Positions 25,516-34,129 of a stretch of 64,000 nt of DNA are shown here, one piece after another. The position numbers were made by a program, and so were the translations under genes. This DNA comes from Flammeovirga aprica JL-4 (lineage in GTDB: Bacteria; Bacteroidota; Bacteroidia; Cytophagales; Flammeovirgaceae). The number at the start of each line of letters is the position of its first letter. Position 1 is the first letter of the stretch. Below the pieces are notes generated by a model, which saw only the letters and a program-made list of their open reading frames with translations, had not been told where the DNA came from and ran no database searches. The DNA is taken from NCBI RefSeq assembly GCF_012844305.1, contig NZ_JABANE010000043.1, positions 1 through 64,000 of the forward strand, given 5' to 3'.

Positions 25516-27756
25516 CTACCCAATAATAATACTATGCTCAATTCCCCCTTTCTCATATTTAATGACCATTGACCTTTCAATTAACTCTGCTTTATCAGGC
25601 AAATGTTGTTCTGCAGTAGAATAGAGCAGATGCCCGAACCATCTTTCCTCAAAACCATTGTTTCTTCTCTTTCCAGAACTGGTCTTCGTGAAAACTTCTT
25701 TCATTCTATCAAAAACTTGATCTAATGGAGAATTCACTAACTCTTTTGGAAGAGGCACGTTTTGATCAAAGTAGGTATTCAGGATTTTAAAAGAGAGGAG
25801 CGTAGCTTTATATCGATCAAAGAAACTGTCTGGATTGTATCGGTTGATAAATCGATCTTTATTTCTCCATGTTCTGTTTTCCTTTTTGTAATAAGGGGAA
25901 TTCAAAAGTGAATCAATAGACTGTTTTTGTACCATATTGGATAACAACGGACCATAAAATGCTTTTCGATTATCAGAGTAGTTACTCTTTTCCACTTTTT
26001 TAGTTGGAAGAACCGCCACCGCTAATGATTTTGAGAAATCCTCAATGGTAACTTTTTGACCTAAAGCCAACAGAAGGTCTTTAAGTACGATAGGTGGAAC
26101 ATGGAAAACGGTTTCAATTTTATAATAACTCGAAGCATTGATTTCATTCCAAATCGCATCAATGATCAATTGATATTCCTCCTCTTCAATGATGCCCCAG
26201 ATGACAGATGAAAAGAGGTAACGCTGAATCCCTTTTTGATCTTTGTCCTGAACCCTTTCATCTTCAAAAGTATTCTGAAGAGTCAGTGAATAGTCTAAGT
26301 CATCATACGATAAATTTTCTTTTGGAGTAGGCGTTTCAATATCTAATACAAGATTAAAAGAAGCGTTTCTATTTCCCGATAGATCTGAACTGATGCTTTT
26401 CTCTAACCCATAAGCCACTTCTCTCTCGATAACATCTCTGCCATGTTTAAGGTCGATGAATGTTTCATTATGAGAAACCTTACGTCCAACGCTCCAATTC
26501 CCAAGTTTTAGACCCACTGATAAAGATTTACTAATCTCTAAACCTTTACCCGACATATAACGATTGACTTCAATACTTTTTTCTTGAATTAAATCAGAAA
26601 TATCTAATTTCAGTAATGAAGAAATATGTTTCGTAAGAATATCACTAGAGACATATGCATCTAGCATACTGCTTTCCATTACAGACTTTCGGTAAGAATA
26701 TTCTAATCCTAATTCCAACTTCATTTTAAGCAGAAGCATGACCTTTTCTTTGGCTTTCTGTACCTTCTCCTCATAGTCATCGAAGAAGTCTATTATTTCC
26801 TCGATAGGTGTTAAGGCTGGAATATCGATTTTCTGAAGAATGGCTTGTACATAAATATCTTCAGCATTGTTTTGTATTTTCTCTTTTACCTTCTCAATAG
26901 AATCACCAAGGTAATCTATGATATAGTCATCAATAATTGATTCAATTTGTTCAATGGCTTTAGGAGCTAATGAAATGCCTACTGAAGCGGATAAACCAAT
27001 TCCTTTAGAGCTTTTCTTTTGCTTATTAAGCGTAATATGAAAACGGTCATCCGTCTTTTTGATGAAACAATTGAAAGCATCCTTCTTTGAAAAAGAGAAA
27101 CCAATTTCAGAGGAAGCTCCTACATTAAAAGCATTGGATTGTCCACAGCTTGTAAGAGCAAAAACAGGTGCCAAAATGGAAGATAAAACTTCTACGAGAT
27201 CGATAGATAAGGCCCCTTTAAATTCTCCATTTAATGAAAAACCTACGCCTTCATGTTCATCAAATGAATTCCAGAAATTACTATTCTTGCATTCGGTGAA
27301 AATCTCTTTTAAACTATGTACCTCGTTGGCAATAGTTTCCACAGTGCTTTTGTGATTAGGATGTACTTTACACCAATTGATTGTAATATCTTGTTTTCCT
27401 TCCGCTTCTAATGAGAAGTATTTTGAGGCGGAAGAATTGGCATTGCCTTTCAAATGACCCTCAATCAAGTACTCAATGATGGCATGATTCGAAATAAGCT
27501 TTTTATAAGGATGGTTCTCATTGAGTATTACATTTTCATTCTCTTCAAAATCATCACTGCTATTGAATACATTGATTTTAAAACTACTATTCGCACTTAA
27601 GTCAATAAAGAGGTTGTCATCAAAAACAGGAAGGTTTTTCTTATAAGGAGTATCAAAAATCTGATTATTGACTACTTCAAAATCGACGTCGCTCAGTGGA
27701 GTAGTAAGTGATTGTAGGGTATTAGTTAATTTAGGAAGATGACTCAATACGTTCAT
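25516..27756 (-). CDS. Unrecognised 746-aa protein
   Basis: I do not recognise this protein. It has no signal peptide or convincing membrane span, so it is probably cytosolic. The N-terminal third is rich in Asn, Ser and acidic residues. The middle alternates beta-like repeats (SLNGEFKGALSIDL, NVGASSEIGFSFSK, GIGLSASVGISLAP, KSLSVGLKLGNWSVG) with a charged helical segment (about 300-360, containing EEKVQKAKEKVMLLLKMKL). The alternating glycine/serine strands with a central helix resemble pore-forming or structural beta proteins only loosely. The C-terminal 180 residues are basic and aromatic. It stands alone, diverges from a lipoprotein gene, and a GTAC palindrome array lies 31 bp beyond its stop. 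Confidence 0.7.
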   Translation of the reverse strand: MNVLSHLPKLTNTLQSLTTPLSDVDFEVVNNQIFDTPYKKNLPVFDDNLFIDLSANSSFKINVFNSSDDFEENENVILNENHPYKKLISNHAIIEYLIEGHLKGNANSSASKYFSLEAEGKQDITINWCKVHPNHKSTVETIANEVHSLKEIFTECKNSNFWNSFDEHEGVGFSLNGEFKGALSIDLVEVLSSILAPVFALTSCGQSNAFNVGASSEIGFSFSKKDAFNCFIKKTDDRFHITLNKQKKSSKGIGLSASVGISLAPKAIEQIESIIDDYIIDYLGDSIEKVKEKIQNNAEDIYVQAILQKIDIPALTPIEEIIDFFDDYEEKVQKAKEKVMLLLKMKLELGLEYSYRKSVMESSMLDAYVSSDILTKHISSLLKLDISDLIQEKSIEVNRYMSGKGLEISKSLSVGLKLGNWSVGRKVSHNETFIDLKHGRDVIEREVAYGLEKSISSDLSGNRNASFNLVLDIETPTPKENLSYDDLDYSLTLQNTFEDERVQDKDQKGIQRYLFSSVIWGIIEEEEYQLIIDAIWNEINASSYYKIETVFHVPPIVLKDLLLALGQKVTIEDFSKSLAVAVLPTKKVEKSNYSDNRKAFYGPLLSNMVQKQSIDSLLNSPYYKKENRTWRNKDRFINRYNPDSFFDRYKATLLSFKILNTYFDQNVPLPKELVNSPLDQVFDRMKEVFTKTSSGKRRNNGFEERWFGHLLYSTAEQHLPDKAELIERSMVIKYEKGGIEHSIIIG

Positions 27757-27790
27757 AATTAGCTTTAATAGATGATCATTGAAAAATGTA

Positions 27791-27837
27791 ATAAGTCCTG
27801 CAAATTGAGGTCAGACCATAATTATGGCAGGGCTTAT
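27791..27837. repeat. Nested inverted repeats in a divergent intergenic region
   Basis: ATAAGTCCTGC (27791-27801) pairs with GCAGGGCTTAT (27827-27837) with one GU pair, and a perfect 12-bp palindrome CCATAATTATGG sits at 27816-27827 inside. It lies 35 bp upstream of the 746-aa gene. It could be an operator or a leader hairpin for that gene. No T run follows, so it is not a terminator. Confidence 0.55.
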
Positions 27838-28105
27838 CAATATTAGGAAATATAAACCCGAGGAACAAATCTATTTAAAAGGCGAATAAACCTACATTCA
27901 CCCTAGAAAGTAATATTCAATTGACTTAGTAATAAATCATCTCATAAGTTACTTATTGGTCTTGTCTTAAAAACGCGTTTTTAGCGTACTTTTTTCTTTA
28001 TAATTGTATTATTCGAAGAATATGACTTCATTATTCCCTCATTTTGAAAACATTATCAAACCTCGCCGTACAGATAGAAAAATTTAACTCGAATAACTAT
28101 ACGCT
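27838..28105. other. Remainder of divergent intergenic region
   Basis: AT-rich stretch between the inverted repeats and the lipoprotein gene. I see no convincing RNA gene or conserved promoter. A 21-codon frame near 28022 has no support. Confidence 0.5.
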
Positions 28106-29413
28106 ATGAAAAATTTAAAAAACCTTATTTTATTTATTATTTCATCAATTTTTATCATTTCATGTACTACTGAAGAGAATGAAGTTACTCCAGAAACTTT
28201 TGATAATGGTACTGTAGATTTAACCCAAAATGAGCATTTTGATGCCACTTGGAACATTACTACTGGAGGAGAAATTTCAAGTATGGCGTTTACAAGTGAG
28301 GGGTTAGCTACTGTACAGGGTACAGCTTCAAATACTAGAACATTATTAGAAGAAAAAGATTTATTGTTTTATGGAGAATACACTGTAGAGTCGGATACAA
28401 TAATCGATTTAGAGGGATATGGTACTGTGAAGCTACTTAATGTAAATGGTGAGATTCAAATAGAACTAATTAAAGAAGATAATCCAGAGGAAAAAATTAA
28501 TATGTCCGTTGAGGTGGATAAGAAAGAGTTTTCAGAGAGAACTGCATTTTTAGCCAATGTATGGAAGGATACAGAAGATGATTTCTATGTATTCTTTACG
28601 AAAGATGGAGCTATTATTAGTACAGATGGAAATGGTATCTGGGAGTGGACTGATGAAACAGAAGAAACGCTGAAAGTGAAAATGTCGGATGAGATATTCC
28701 AAGCCAATCTTTTAACGTTGACTGAAGAGAATATTGACCTTACATTAAGTTTTGAAGAGGAAGGTGTGACCTATACTGATACGATTAGTTTGGTTAGGGC
28801 AGATTATGAAGAATTAATGGAACATGTGGAAAGAGAGTACAAGAAGGATGATGAAGACGATTATGATGTTCCTAGTTTTATTGCAGGAAAAGGAAGTGTG
28901 AGTATTGATGGAGAGGTATTATTTAAAATAAAAGGTGCTGCAGGAAGACAGAATGAAGTCTTTGATAATGATTCATCTGGAAGGTTCTTTGATCTGGTAT
29001 TTATGGAAGATATTAAAGTCTTAGAAGAGTTGGATGACTATGAAGGAGACGAGTTTATTGGAAATATGTTGTCAATCGGTTTGACTACTTCAGCTGAAGC
29101 ACCTAAAAAGATTATTGGAGATTATACTTCAGGTGGTGAATGGGAAAATGCCACAGATGCCTCTGATTATGGAGTTCAGTTTGCTGGAGTGACTACCATG
29201 ATCAATGATGAGTTTGCCGTGTATTTAAAAGATCATGGTGATGGTCTTTCGGTGGAAAACTTCACAATTAAAGAAGGAAAAGACGGTACAGTAGTAATCG
29301 ATGCGAAATTCAATATTCATAAGGTGAGTAATGACCTTGAAGAAGTAGGAGAGAAGGCCACTGTCACTTTCCATTATGAAGGAAAACTATTTTTTATCAC
29401 AGAAGATTTATAA
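28106..29413 (+). CDS. Lipoprotein of unknown function, lipocalin-like beta modules
   Basis: Lipoprotein of 435 aa with lipobox IISC (Cys about residue 20) followed by an acidic linker. The mature region looks all-beta. Residues about 40-240 appear as two lipocalin-like halves (ATWNITTGGEISSMAF and LANVWKDTEDDFYVFFTKDG start comparable segments). A second part (about 250-435) begins SFIAGKGSVSIDGEVLFKI and ends VTFHYEGKLFFI. The protein is strongly acidic. Several Bacteroidota surface lipoproteins look like this and none of the motifs gives a function. It is monocistronic with a bidirectional terminator after it. Confidence 0.75.
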   Translation: MKNLKNLILFIISSIFIISCTTEENEVTPETFDNGTVDLTQNEHFDATWNITTGGEISSMAFTSEGLATVQGTASNTRTLLEEKDLLFYGEYTVESDTIIDLEGYGTVKLLNVNGEIQIELIKEDNPEEKINMSVEVDKKEFSERTAFLANVWKDTEDDFYVFFTKDGAIISTDGNGIWEWTDETEETLKVKMSDEIFQANLLTLTEENIDLTLSFEEEGVTYTDTISLVRADYEELMEHVEREYKKDDEDDYDVPSFIAGKGSVSIDGEVLFKIKGAAGRQNEVFDNDSSGRFFDLVFMEDIKVLEELDDYEGDEFIGNMLSIGLTTSAEAPKKIIGDYTSGGEWENATDASDYGVQFAGVTTMINDEFAVYLKDHGDGLSVENFTIKEGKDGTVVIDAKFNIHKVSNDLEEVGEKATVTFHYEGKLFFITEDL

Positions 29414-29429
29414 AAATAATTAGTATAGA

Positions 29430-29475
29430 AAAACTCCCTGTTTGAACGAAGTTCAGGCAGGGAGTTTCGTTTTAT
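29430..29475. terminator. Bidirectional terminator (lipoprotein gene / HMG-CoA reductase)
   Basis: Stem AAACTCCCTG...CAGGGAGTTT with further TGAAC/GTTCA pairing toward the loop and T-rich tails on both strands. Confidence 0.9.
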
Positions 29476-29489
29476 AGTAAGAATACGTA

Positions 29490-31034
29490 TTATCTGTTTC
29501 TACCGTATTGCTCATGAGAACTAACCCAATCAGAAGAAGAAATCGCAGACGCCAATGAAATTTCACCTGCTAAAACTACTGCGGCAACAATTTCAGCAAA
29601 CTTGTGTGCTTTTCCTTTGCCGTAGCAATCTAATAATTGAAGACTTTCTTTTTGGGTGCCAATCCCTGTTCCTCCTCCATAAGTCGCAATGATCAAAGAA
29701 GGAATTGTGATTGAAAGATATAAATCACCTTTATCTGTCAGTTCAGTATAAATGATACCGGCACTTGATTCAGACACATTTGCAACATCTTGTCCTGTGG
29801 CAATAAACATTGCTGTGATGCCGTTTGGCGAATGCAATCCAGTATTATTTACACCAGACAAGAAAGAACCGATAGCGGCAATTCTAGAATGGTGATCTAG
29901 TTGCTCTGGATCAACTCTCATATATTGTTGTAAAACTTCTTTTTTCAAAGTCACTTCAGCCGTCACTCTTTTACCACGAGTTCTCATGATGTTAATCTGA
30001 GAAGCTTTTTTATCCGTCGCAAAATTTGATTCCAAGAAGAAGTTTTGAATTCCAGAGTATTGATCTAAGATCCAGCTACAAGCGGCAAAAGTGGCTCTGC
30101 CAACCATATTCTGACCTGCTGCATCTCCAGTTTTAAAGTTAAACCTTAAGAAGGCGAATTTATTCGATAAGAAATGATCAATATAAACTAGGTCAGCGAT
30201 AGAAGAAGTACTTTCAGCTTCTGCTTTGATTTTATCAAAATTGAGTTTGATCCAAGCTACAAAATCTCTAGCTCCTCGTGCATCAATAAATTCGAAAACA
30301 GGTGCACGTTGCATGGCATCATCTACTACAGATACTTTAATACCTCCACACATATTCGCTACTTTCATACCTCTATTGTATGAAGCCACAAGTGTTCCCT
30401 CAGTAGTTGCCATAGGAATCATAAACTCTCCAATAGCATGTTCACCGTTTACTTTAATTGGACCTGCAAATCCCATTGGAACTTGTGCTACACCTGTAAA
30501 GTGTTCAATATTCCCTCCTAATTCATGAGGATCGATGGAATATTTTCCGATATGATCAATTTTAGCTCCTGTAAATTCCTCTACAAATTCTTGTCTCTTT
30601 TTGATAATAGGATCTCCATAATCATCCATCTCATCTCTTGGAATTCTCACCTCAGTATCTTTTTTTAATGTGATAGCATCTGTTACTGAGAATTTTAAAG
30701 TTCCAAAAGGAGATGCTTTCACAGCGATTTCCACTTCATGTTTTTCTATTGCTAGCTGAGGATGATCCAATACTTCAATCCTAATCAATGCTCTAAGTGG
30801 GAAATCAAATCGGTTATCAGAATTAATACTAGTTGCCTTTACATCTTGTGCATTGGATGTATGCAAAACAATTTTTTCTTTGCTGACTTCGTTTCCATCA
30901 ATTTTAATATGGAGAAGTTCTTTTATTTCAGCGTCTTTGAGTCTATTTTTGATCGAAAACTCAATACCACGTTCAGTGTTGTTCAGGCTGCCTCGTGTGT
31001 ATAGTTGCTTTAACAGCATACTTGGGATAAACAT
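29490..31034 (-). CDS. Hydroxymethylglutaryl-CoA reductase with N-terminal extension
   Basis: Reduces HMG-CoA to mevalonate in the mevalonate pathway. The catalytic part covers about residues 140-514. Key elements match the class I enzyme: Glu in ATTEGTLVASYNRG, the NAD(P)H motif TGDAAGQNMVGRA, Lys in SNFATDKKASQIN, Asp in ATGQDVANVSESS, and a catalytic His near the end in SSDWVSSHEQYGRNR. The class I style, with a C-terminal His, suggests a biosynthetic NADPH enzyme. The first ~130 residues (LLKQLYTRGSLNNTERGIEF onward) are a beta-rich domain absent from standard soluble HMG-CoA reductases. The start may be the ATG at 31019 (MLLKQLYTRG). It diverges from aroQ. Confidence 0.9.
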   Translation of the reverse strand: MFIPSMLLKQLYTRGSLNNTERGIEFSIKNRLKDAEIKELLHIKIDGNEVSKEKIVLHTSNAQDVKATSINSDNRFDFPLRALIRIEVLDHPQLAIEKHEVEIAVKASPFGTLKFSVTDAITLKKDTEVRIPRDEMDDYGDPIIKKRQEFVEEFTGAKIDHIGKYSIDPHELGGNIEHFTGVAQVPMGFAGPIKVNGEHAIGEFMIPMATTEGTLVASYNRGMKVANMCGGIKVSVVDDAMQRAPVFEFIDARGARDFVAWIKLNFDKIKAEAESTSSIADLVYIDHFLSNKFAFLRFNFKTGDAAGQNMVGRATFAACSWILDQYSGIQNFFLESNFATDKKASQINIMRTRGKRVTAEVTLKKEVLQQYMRVDPEQLDHHSRIAAIGSFLSGVNNTGLHSPNGITAMFIATGQDVANVSESSAGIIYTELTDKGDLYLSITIPSLIIATYGGGTGIGTQKESLQLLDCYGKGKAHKFAEIVAAVVLAGEISLASAISSSDWVSSHEQYGRNR

Positions 31035-31127
31035 AGTTTATTTGGTTTTGCAGTGTGAAATAATGTAGTTTATTATTAAACTATATTGGACCGTATTGTA
31101 TAAGCAATTTAATAATATATATATAAA

Positions 31128-31547
31128 ATGAAGCTATTAATTTTAAATGGCCCCAATTTAAACCTGCTAGGTAAAAGAGAGCCAACGATTTACGGTAATA
31201 CAAGTTTTGAAGAATATTTCGAACAGCTTCAAGCGGCTTTGCCTGAAGCAGAGATGGAGTACCGTCAGAGTAATCATGAAGGAACTTTAGTTGATATTAT
31301 TCATGAAGTGGGCTTTAGTTATGACGGAATTGTCTTAAACGCAGGTGCTTATACACATACATCAGTTGCGATCGCTGATGCTATAGCAGGAGTTGAAACA
31401 CCTGTAATTGAAGTGCATATCTCCAATGTTCATGCTAGAGAAGCATTCAGACATAAGAGCTTTATGGCTAAAAATTGTGTTGGAACTATCGCAGGTTTAG
31501 GCTTGAAAGGGTATGAATTAGCCGCTCGATATTTTATTGAGAAATAA
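31128..31547 (+). CDS. aroQ: 3-Dehydroquinate dehydratase, type II
   Basis: Dodecameric cytosolic enzyme converting 3-dehydroquinate to 3-dehydroshikimate in the shikimate pathway. At 139 aa it has normal length. All type II signatures are present: LLILNGPNLNLLGKREPTIYG (catalytic Arg and Tyr), QSNHEGTLVD, LNAGAYTHTSVAIADA (substrate-binding Asn and the His) and EVHISNVHAREAFRHKS. It stands alone, divergent from HMG-CoA reductase and convergent with the hybrid kinase gene. The pathway end product chorismate feeds pheA at 37.7 kb. Confidence 0.97.
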   Translation: MKLLILNGPNLNLLGKREPTIYGNTSFEEYFEQLQAALPEAEMEYRQSNHEGTLVDIIHEVGFSYDGIVLNAGAYTHTSVAIADAIAGVETPVIEVHISNVHAREAFRHKSFMAKNCVGTIAGLGLKGYELAARYFIEK

Positions 31548-31596
31548 GGAGAATTTCAATAATAAATGAATGATTATTCTCTTATTCGTTTTTTAA
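31544..31596. terminator. Terminator at the aroQ/hybrid-kinase convergence
   Basis: Stem AATAAGGAGAAT / ATTCTCTTATT with a long loop, then T6 on the plus strand. It overlaps both stop codons, so it is compact and shared. Confidence 0.6.
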
Positions 31597-33567
31597 AGGT
31601 TCTCTTGAGTTTGTATAATCTTGAACTTTCTGAAGCAAATTATCTTTTTTGAACGGCTTAGATATATAATCATTCATTCCCGCTTGCTTACATCTGTCAA
31701 ACTCTCCTTTAAGTGCAGAGGCAGTCATGGCAATAATAGGGATGTTACTTTTTGGGGAAGGGAAATTATTTCTGATTTCTTGTGTAGCTGAATAGCCATC
31801 CATCTCAGGCATATGCACATCCATAAGAATCAGATCGTAGTCATTTTCCTTGAATTTCTCTAAAGCAATTTTTCCATTTTCAGCGAGATCTGAAACATAA
31901 CCCCACTTTTTCAATAAACGAAGAACAAGCATCTGATTGACTTCATTATCTTCTACAAGTAAGATCTTTTTGCTTGAAGGTTCATCAAATACATCATTAC
32001 TGCTTATTTGTTCTGAAACATTAGGTGTTTTCTTCTTAGCCTCTAGGTATTTTTTAAAAGTAATTTCAAAATAAAAAGTACTCCCAAGGTCAACAGTACT
32101 TTCAATATACATTTTTCCTCCCTGAAGCTCCACCAGCTGTTTTGAAATACTTAATCCTAAGCCAGTACCTCCAAATTTGCGGGTGGTTTCATTAGAAGCC
32201 TGTGTAAAGCTATTGAAAATATGATCGATTTTATCTTTCTCAATACCGATACCTGTATCTTTTACAGAAAATTGTAAAGCTACTTTCTCGTCATCTTCAA
32301 ATTTATTTCGGATAGAAATAATGATGCTTCCATCAAAAGTAAACTTTACGGCGTTAGAATAAAGGTTGATCAGTACTTGTTTGAGTCGTACGGGATCACC
32401 CAATATTTTTTCAGGGACTTTTCTAGAAATATCAAGAATAGTATTTAGCCCTTTTTTATCAGTTTGAATAGAAAAGGCATCTAAAATTGAGGAGGTGACT
32501 TCTTTTACATTAATCACTTGTTCTTCAAAAGAAAGCTTACCGGATTCAATTTTAGATATATCCAGAATGTCGTTGATAACCACTAAGAGGTGAGAAGCTG
32601 AGCTTTTCAAAACCTTCAACAAATTCTGTTGTTCCTCATTTAAGTCTGTATCCTGCAATAAATCTGTCATTCCCATCACACCATTTATTGGCGTACGGAT
32701 TTCATGTGACATGTTGGCTAGAAACTCCTGTTTAGCTTTTGCAGAGCTTTCAGCCACTTCTTTTGCGTGAATCAATGACTCATTTTGTAATTCAATTTTA
32801 GAAAGCATACCATTAAAGGCATCAATCAGCAACCCAATTTCATCCTCTCTTCTTTCTTTAATTCTGATCGAATAATCTTTCTTTTTCGAAATGATATTGG
32901 CTGTTTTTTCTAAATCAAGAATAGGTTTTGAAATACTACTTTGCAGAGGAACTGAAAGGGTAGATACGAATATCAATACAGATCCTACAATCAAGAAAAA
33001 CATGAAAAAATAGGTTGTTATTCTTTCTCTGATTGAAGTCAATTCAGACCTTAAATAAACGGTATTGATTCTTCCATTTTCATCAAAAGTACTGACAAAA
33101 ATATCTAAATAGTTTTCAAGAAGGGCAAAGGAGGTGTTGTTTTGAGAAAAGCTAGGAATAAATTCAGCATGTGATATCTGCCAGTCTTTATCCAGAATTA
33201 CTTTATTGTAAAGCTCTTCATTTTTCTCTTTTGCTTGTGAGAGTGCTGTTTTACTATAGATAGCAAACAGTCGTTGTTCTTTATCAAAAATAACTCCTGT
33301 AACAATCTGAGGGTTGTTGTTGAGGAGTTCATTTAAATTTCTTTGTGCGGGAGTAAATTGTTGTAATTCAACAGAAGCATCATTGTTGTCACCGATAATT
33401 TTGGCTAACTGTTTAGTCTCCTTGATAAAGTTTTCTTTGTACTGCTGAAAATCGTAGGCACAGAATAGAATGGTAGAAAACGAGGAAGCAATCAAACTTA
33501 CAAACATAATAATACCTATAAGTTTATACCTCAGGGATTGGGATAGAATTTTCTTAATCTGGGTCAT
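31582..33567 (-). CDS. Hybrid sensor histidine kinase with CHASE8-like sensor, HAMP and receiver
   Basis: Inner-membrane two-component hybrid kinase, 661 aa from the ATG at 33567. A GTG at 33582 would add five residues. Two spans (about 16-38 and 186-206) bracket a periplasmic domain with CHASE8 character (EETKQ-type helix, then ASVELQQF and [18 protein letters not shown]). HAMP follows, then HisKA with the phospho-His in [15 protein letters not shown] (His 288), HATPase with [24 protein letters not shown] and [13 protein letters not shown], and a receiver with [17 protein letters not shown]. The gene overlaps yfiR by 14 bp. CHASE8 is the sensor of the diguanylate cyclase YfiN, which YfiR controls; here it feeds a kinase. 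Confidence 0.92.
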   Translation of the reverse strand: MTQIKKILSQSLRYKLIGIIMFVSLIASSFSTILFCAYDFQQYKENFIKETKQLAKIIGDNNDASVELQQFTPAQRNLNELLNNNPQIVTGVIFDKEQRLFAIYSKTALSQAKEKNEELYNKVILDKDWQISHAEFIPSFSQNNTSFALLENYLDIFVSTFDENGRINTVYLRSELTSIRERITTYFFMFFLIVGSVLIFVSTLSVPLQSSISKPILDLEKTANIISKKKDYSIRIKERREDEIGLLIDAFNGMLSKIELQNESLIHAKEVAESSAKAKQEFLANMSHEIRTPINGVMGMTDLLQDTDLNEEQQNLLKVLKSSASHLLVVINDILDISKIESGKLSFEEQVINVKEVTSSILDAFSIQTDKKGLNTILDISRKVPEKILGDPVRLKQVLINLYSNAVKFTFDGSIIISIRNKFEDDEKVALQFSVKDTGIGIEKDKIDHIFNSFTQASNETTRKFGGTGLGLSISKQLVELQGGKMYIESTVDLGSTFYFEITFKKYLEAKKKTPNVSEQISSNDVFDEPSSKKILLVEDNEVNQMLVLRLLKKWGYVSDLAENGKIALEKFKENDYDLILMDVHMPEMDGYSATQEIRNNFPSPKSNIPIIAMTASALKGEFDRCKQAGMNDYISKPFKKDNLLQKVQDYTNSREPLKNE

Positions 33568-34126
33568 AAGGAATAATGTCACTTGCGAGGTTTAAGAGCT
33601 TCACATCAATAGTTAATTGTGCTTTGTTGGCCGAAACAATGTTTAATGTATAAAGACCATTAGGGGTTAAATTGATAATTCCCCCATTTTTACAAAAGTT
33701 AGGGATATTGTCGCCTATTGTCAATACAAAAGAATTGTTTCTGCTATAAATTTCCTGAAGAAAGGTTTTTATTTCTTCTTCCTTAAACCCTTGAGCCATA
33801 AAAACGATGTGAGACCCTTTCAGTTCTCTGATCGTTTGTGCTCTTCTAATTTCCCATGCTCTTCCGTTGATATATCTATTTCTAAACATATTGTCAATCA
33901 CATCTCCAAAAGGGTCGTCGCCCAATATACCGAGTACCAGTTTTCCATCTTCCACAAAAGCTTTGGAAGGCCAGTTGACATATTTTGCAAATGTATTAAT
34001 AATACCAGCTTTTCTTTCGTATTCATCAAATTGAGCACTGCTTTCTTGATGGAAACCAAGAATGAAAAGCACTGTTATGACAGATACTAAATGAAATGAT
34101 GATATGTTTAGAAAATATTTTTTCAA
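33554..34126 (-). CDS. YfiR-family periplasmic regulator (DUF4154)
   Basis: Secreted periplasmic protein of 190 aa with signal peptide ending SSAQF. The family core is clear: [15 protein letters not shown] near the mature N-terminus, [36 protein letters not shown] and [21 protein letters not shown]. YfiR of Pseudomonas represses the membrane diguanylate cyclase YfiN by binding its periplasmic CHASE8 domain. Here it overlaps a hybrid histidine kinase with the same type of sensor, so the likely partner is that kinase (inference). It is 3 bp downstream of the PorE-like gene in a four-gene operon. Confidence 0.9.
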   Translation of the reverse strand: MKKYFLNISSFHLVSVITVLFILGFHQESSAQFDEYERKAGIINTFAKYVNWPSKAFVEDGKLVLGILGDDPFGDVIDNMFRNRYINGRAWEIRRAQTIRELKGSHIVFMAQGFKEEEIKTFLQEIYSRNNSFVLTIGDNIPNFCKNGGIINLTPNGLYTLNIVSANKAQLTIDVKLLNLASDIIPYDPD

Positions 34127-34129
34127 AAC

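Noticed and set aside
28022-28087. 21-codon leader ORF before the lipoprotein
   Set aside because: Too short, no regulatory amino-acid run and no attenuator structure.
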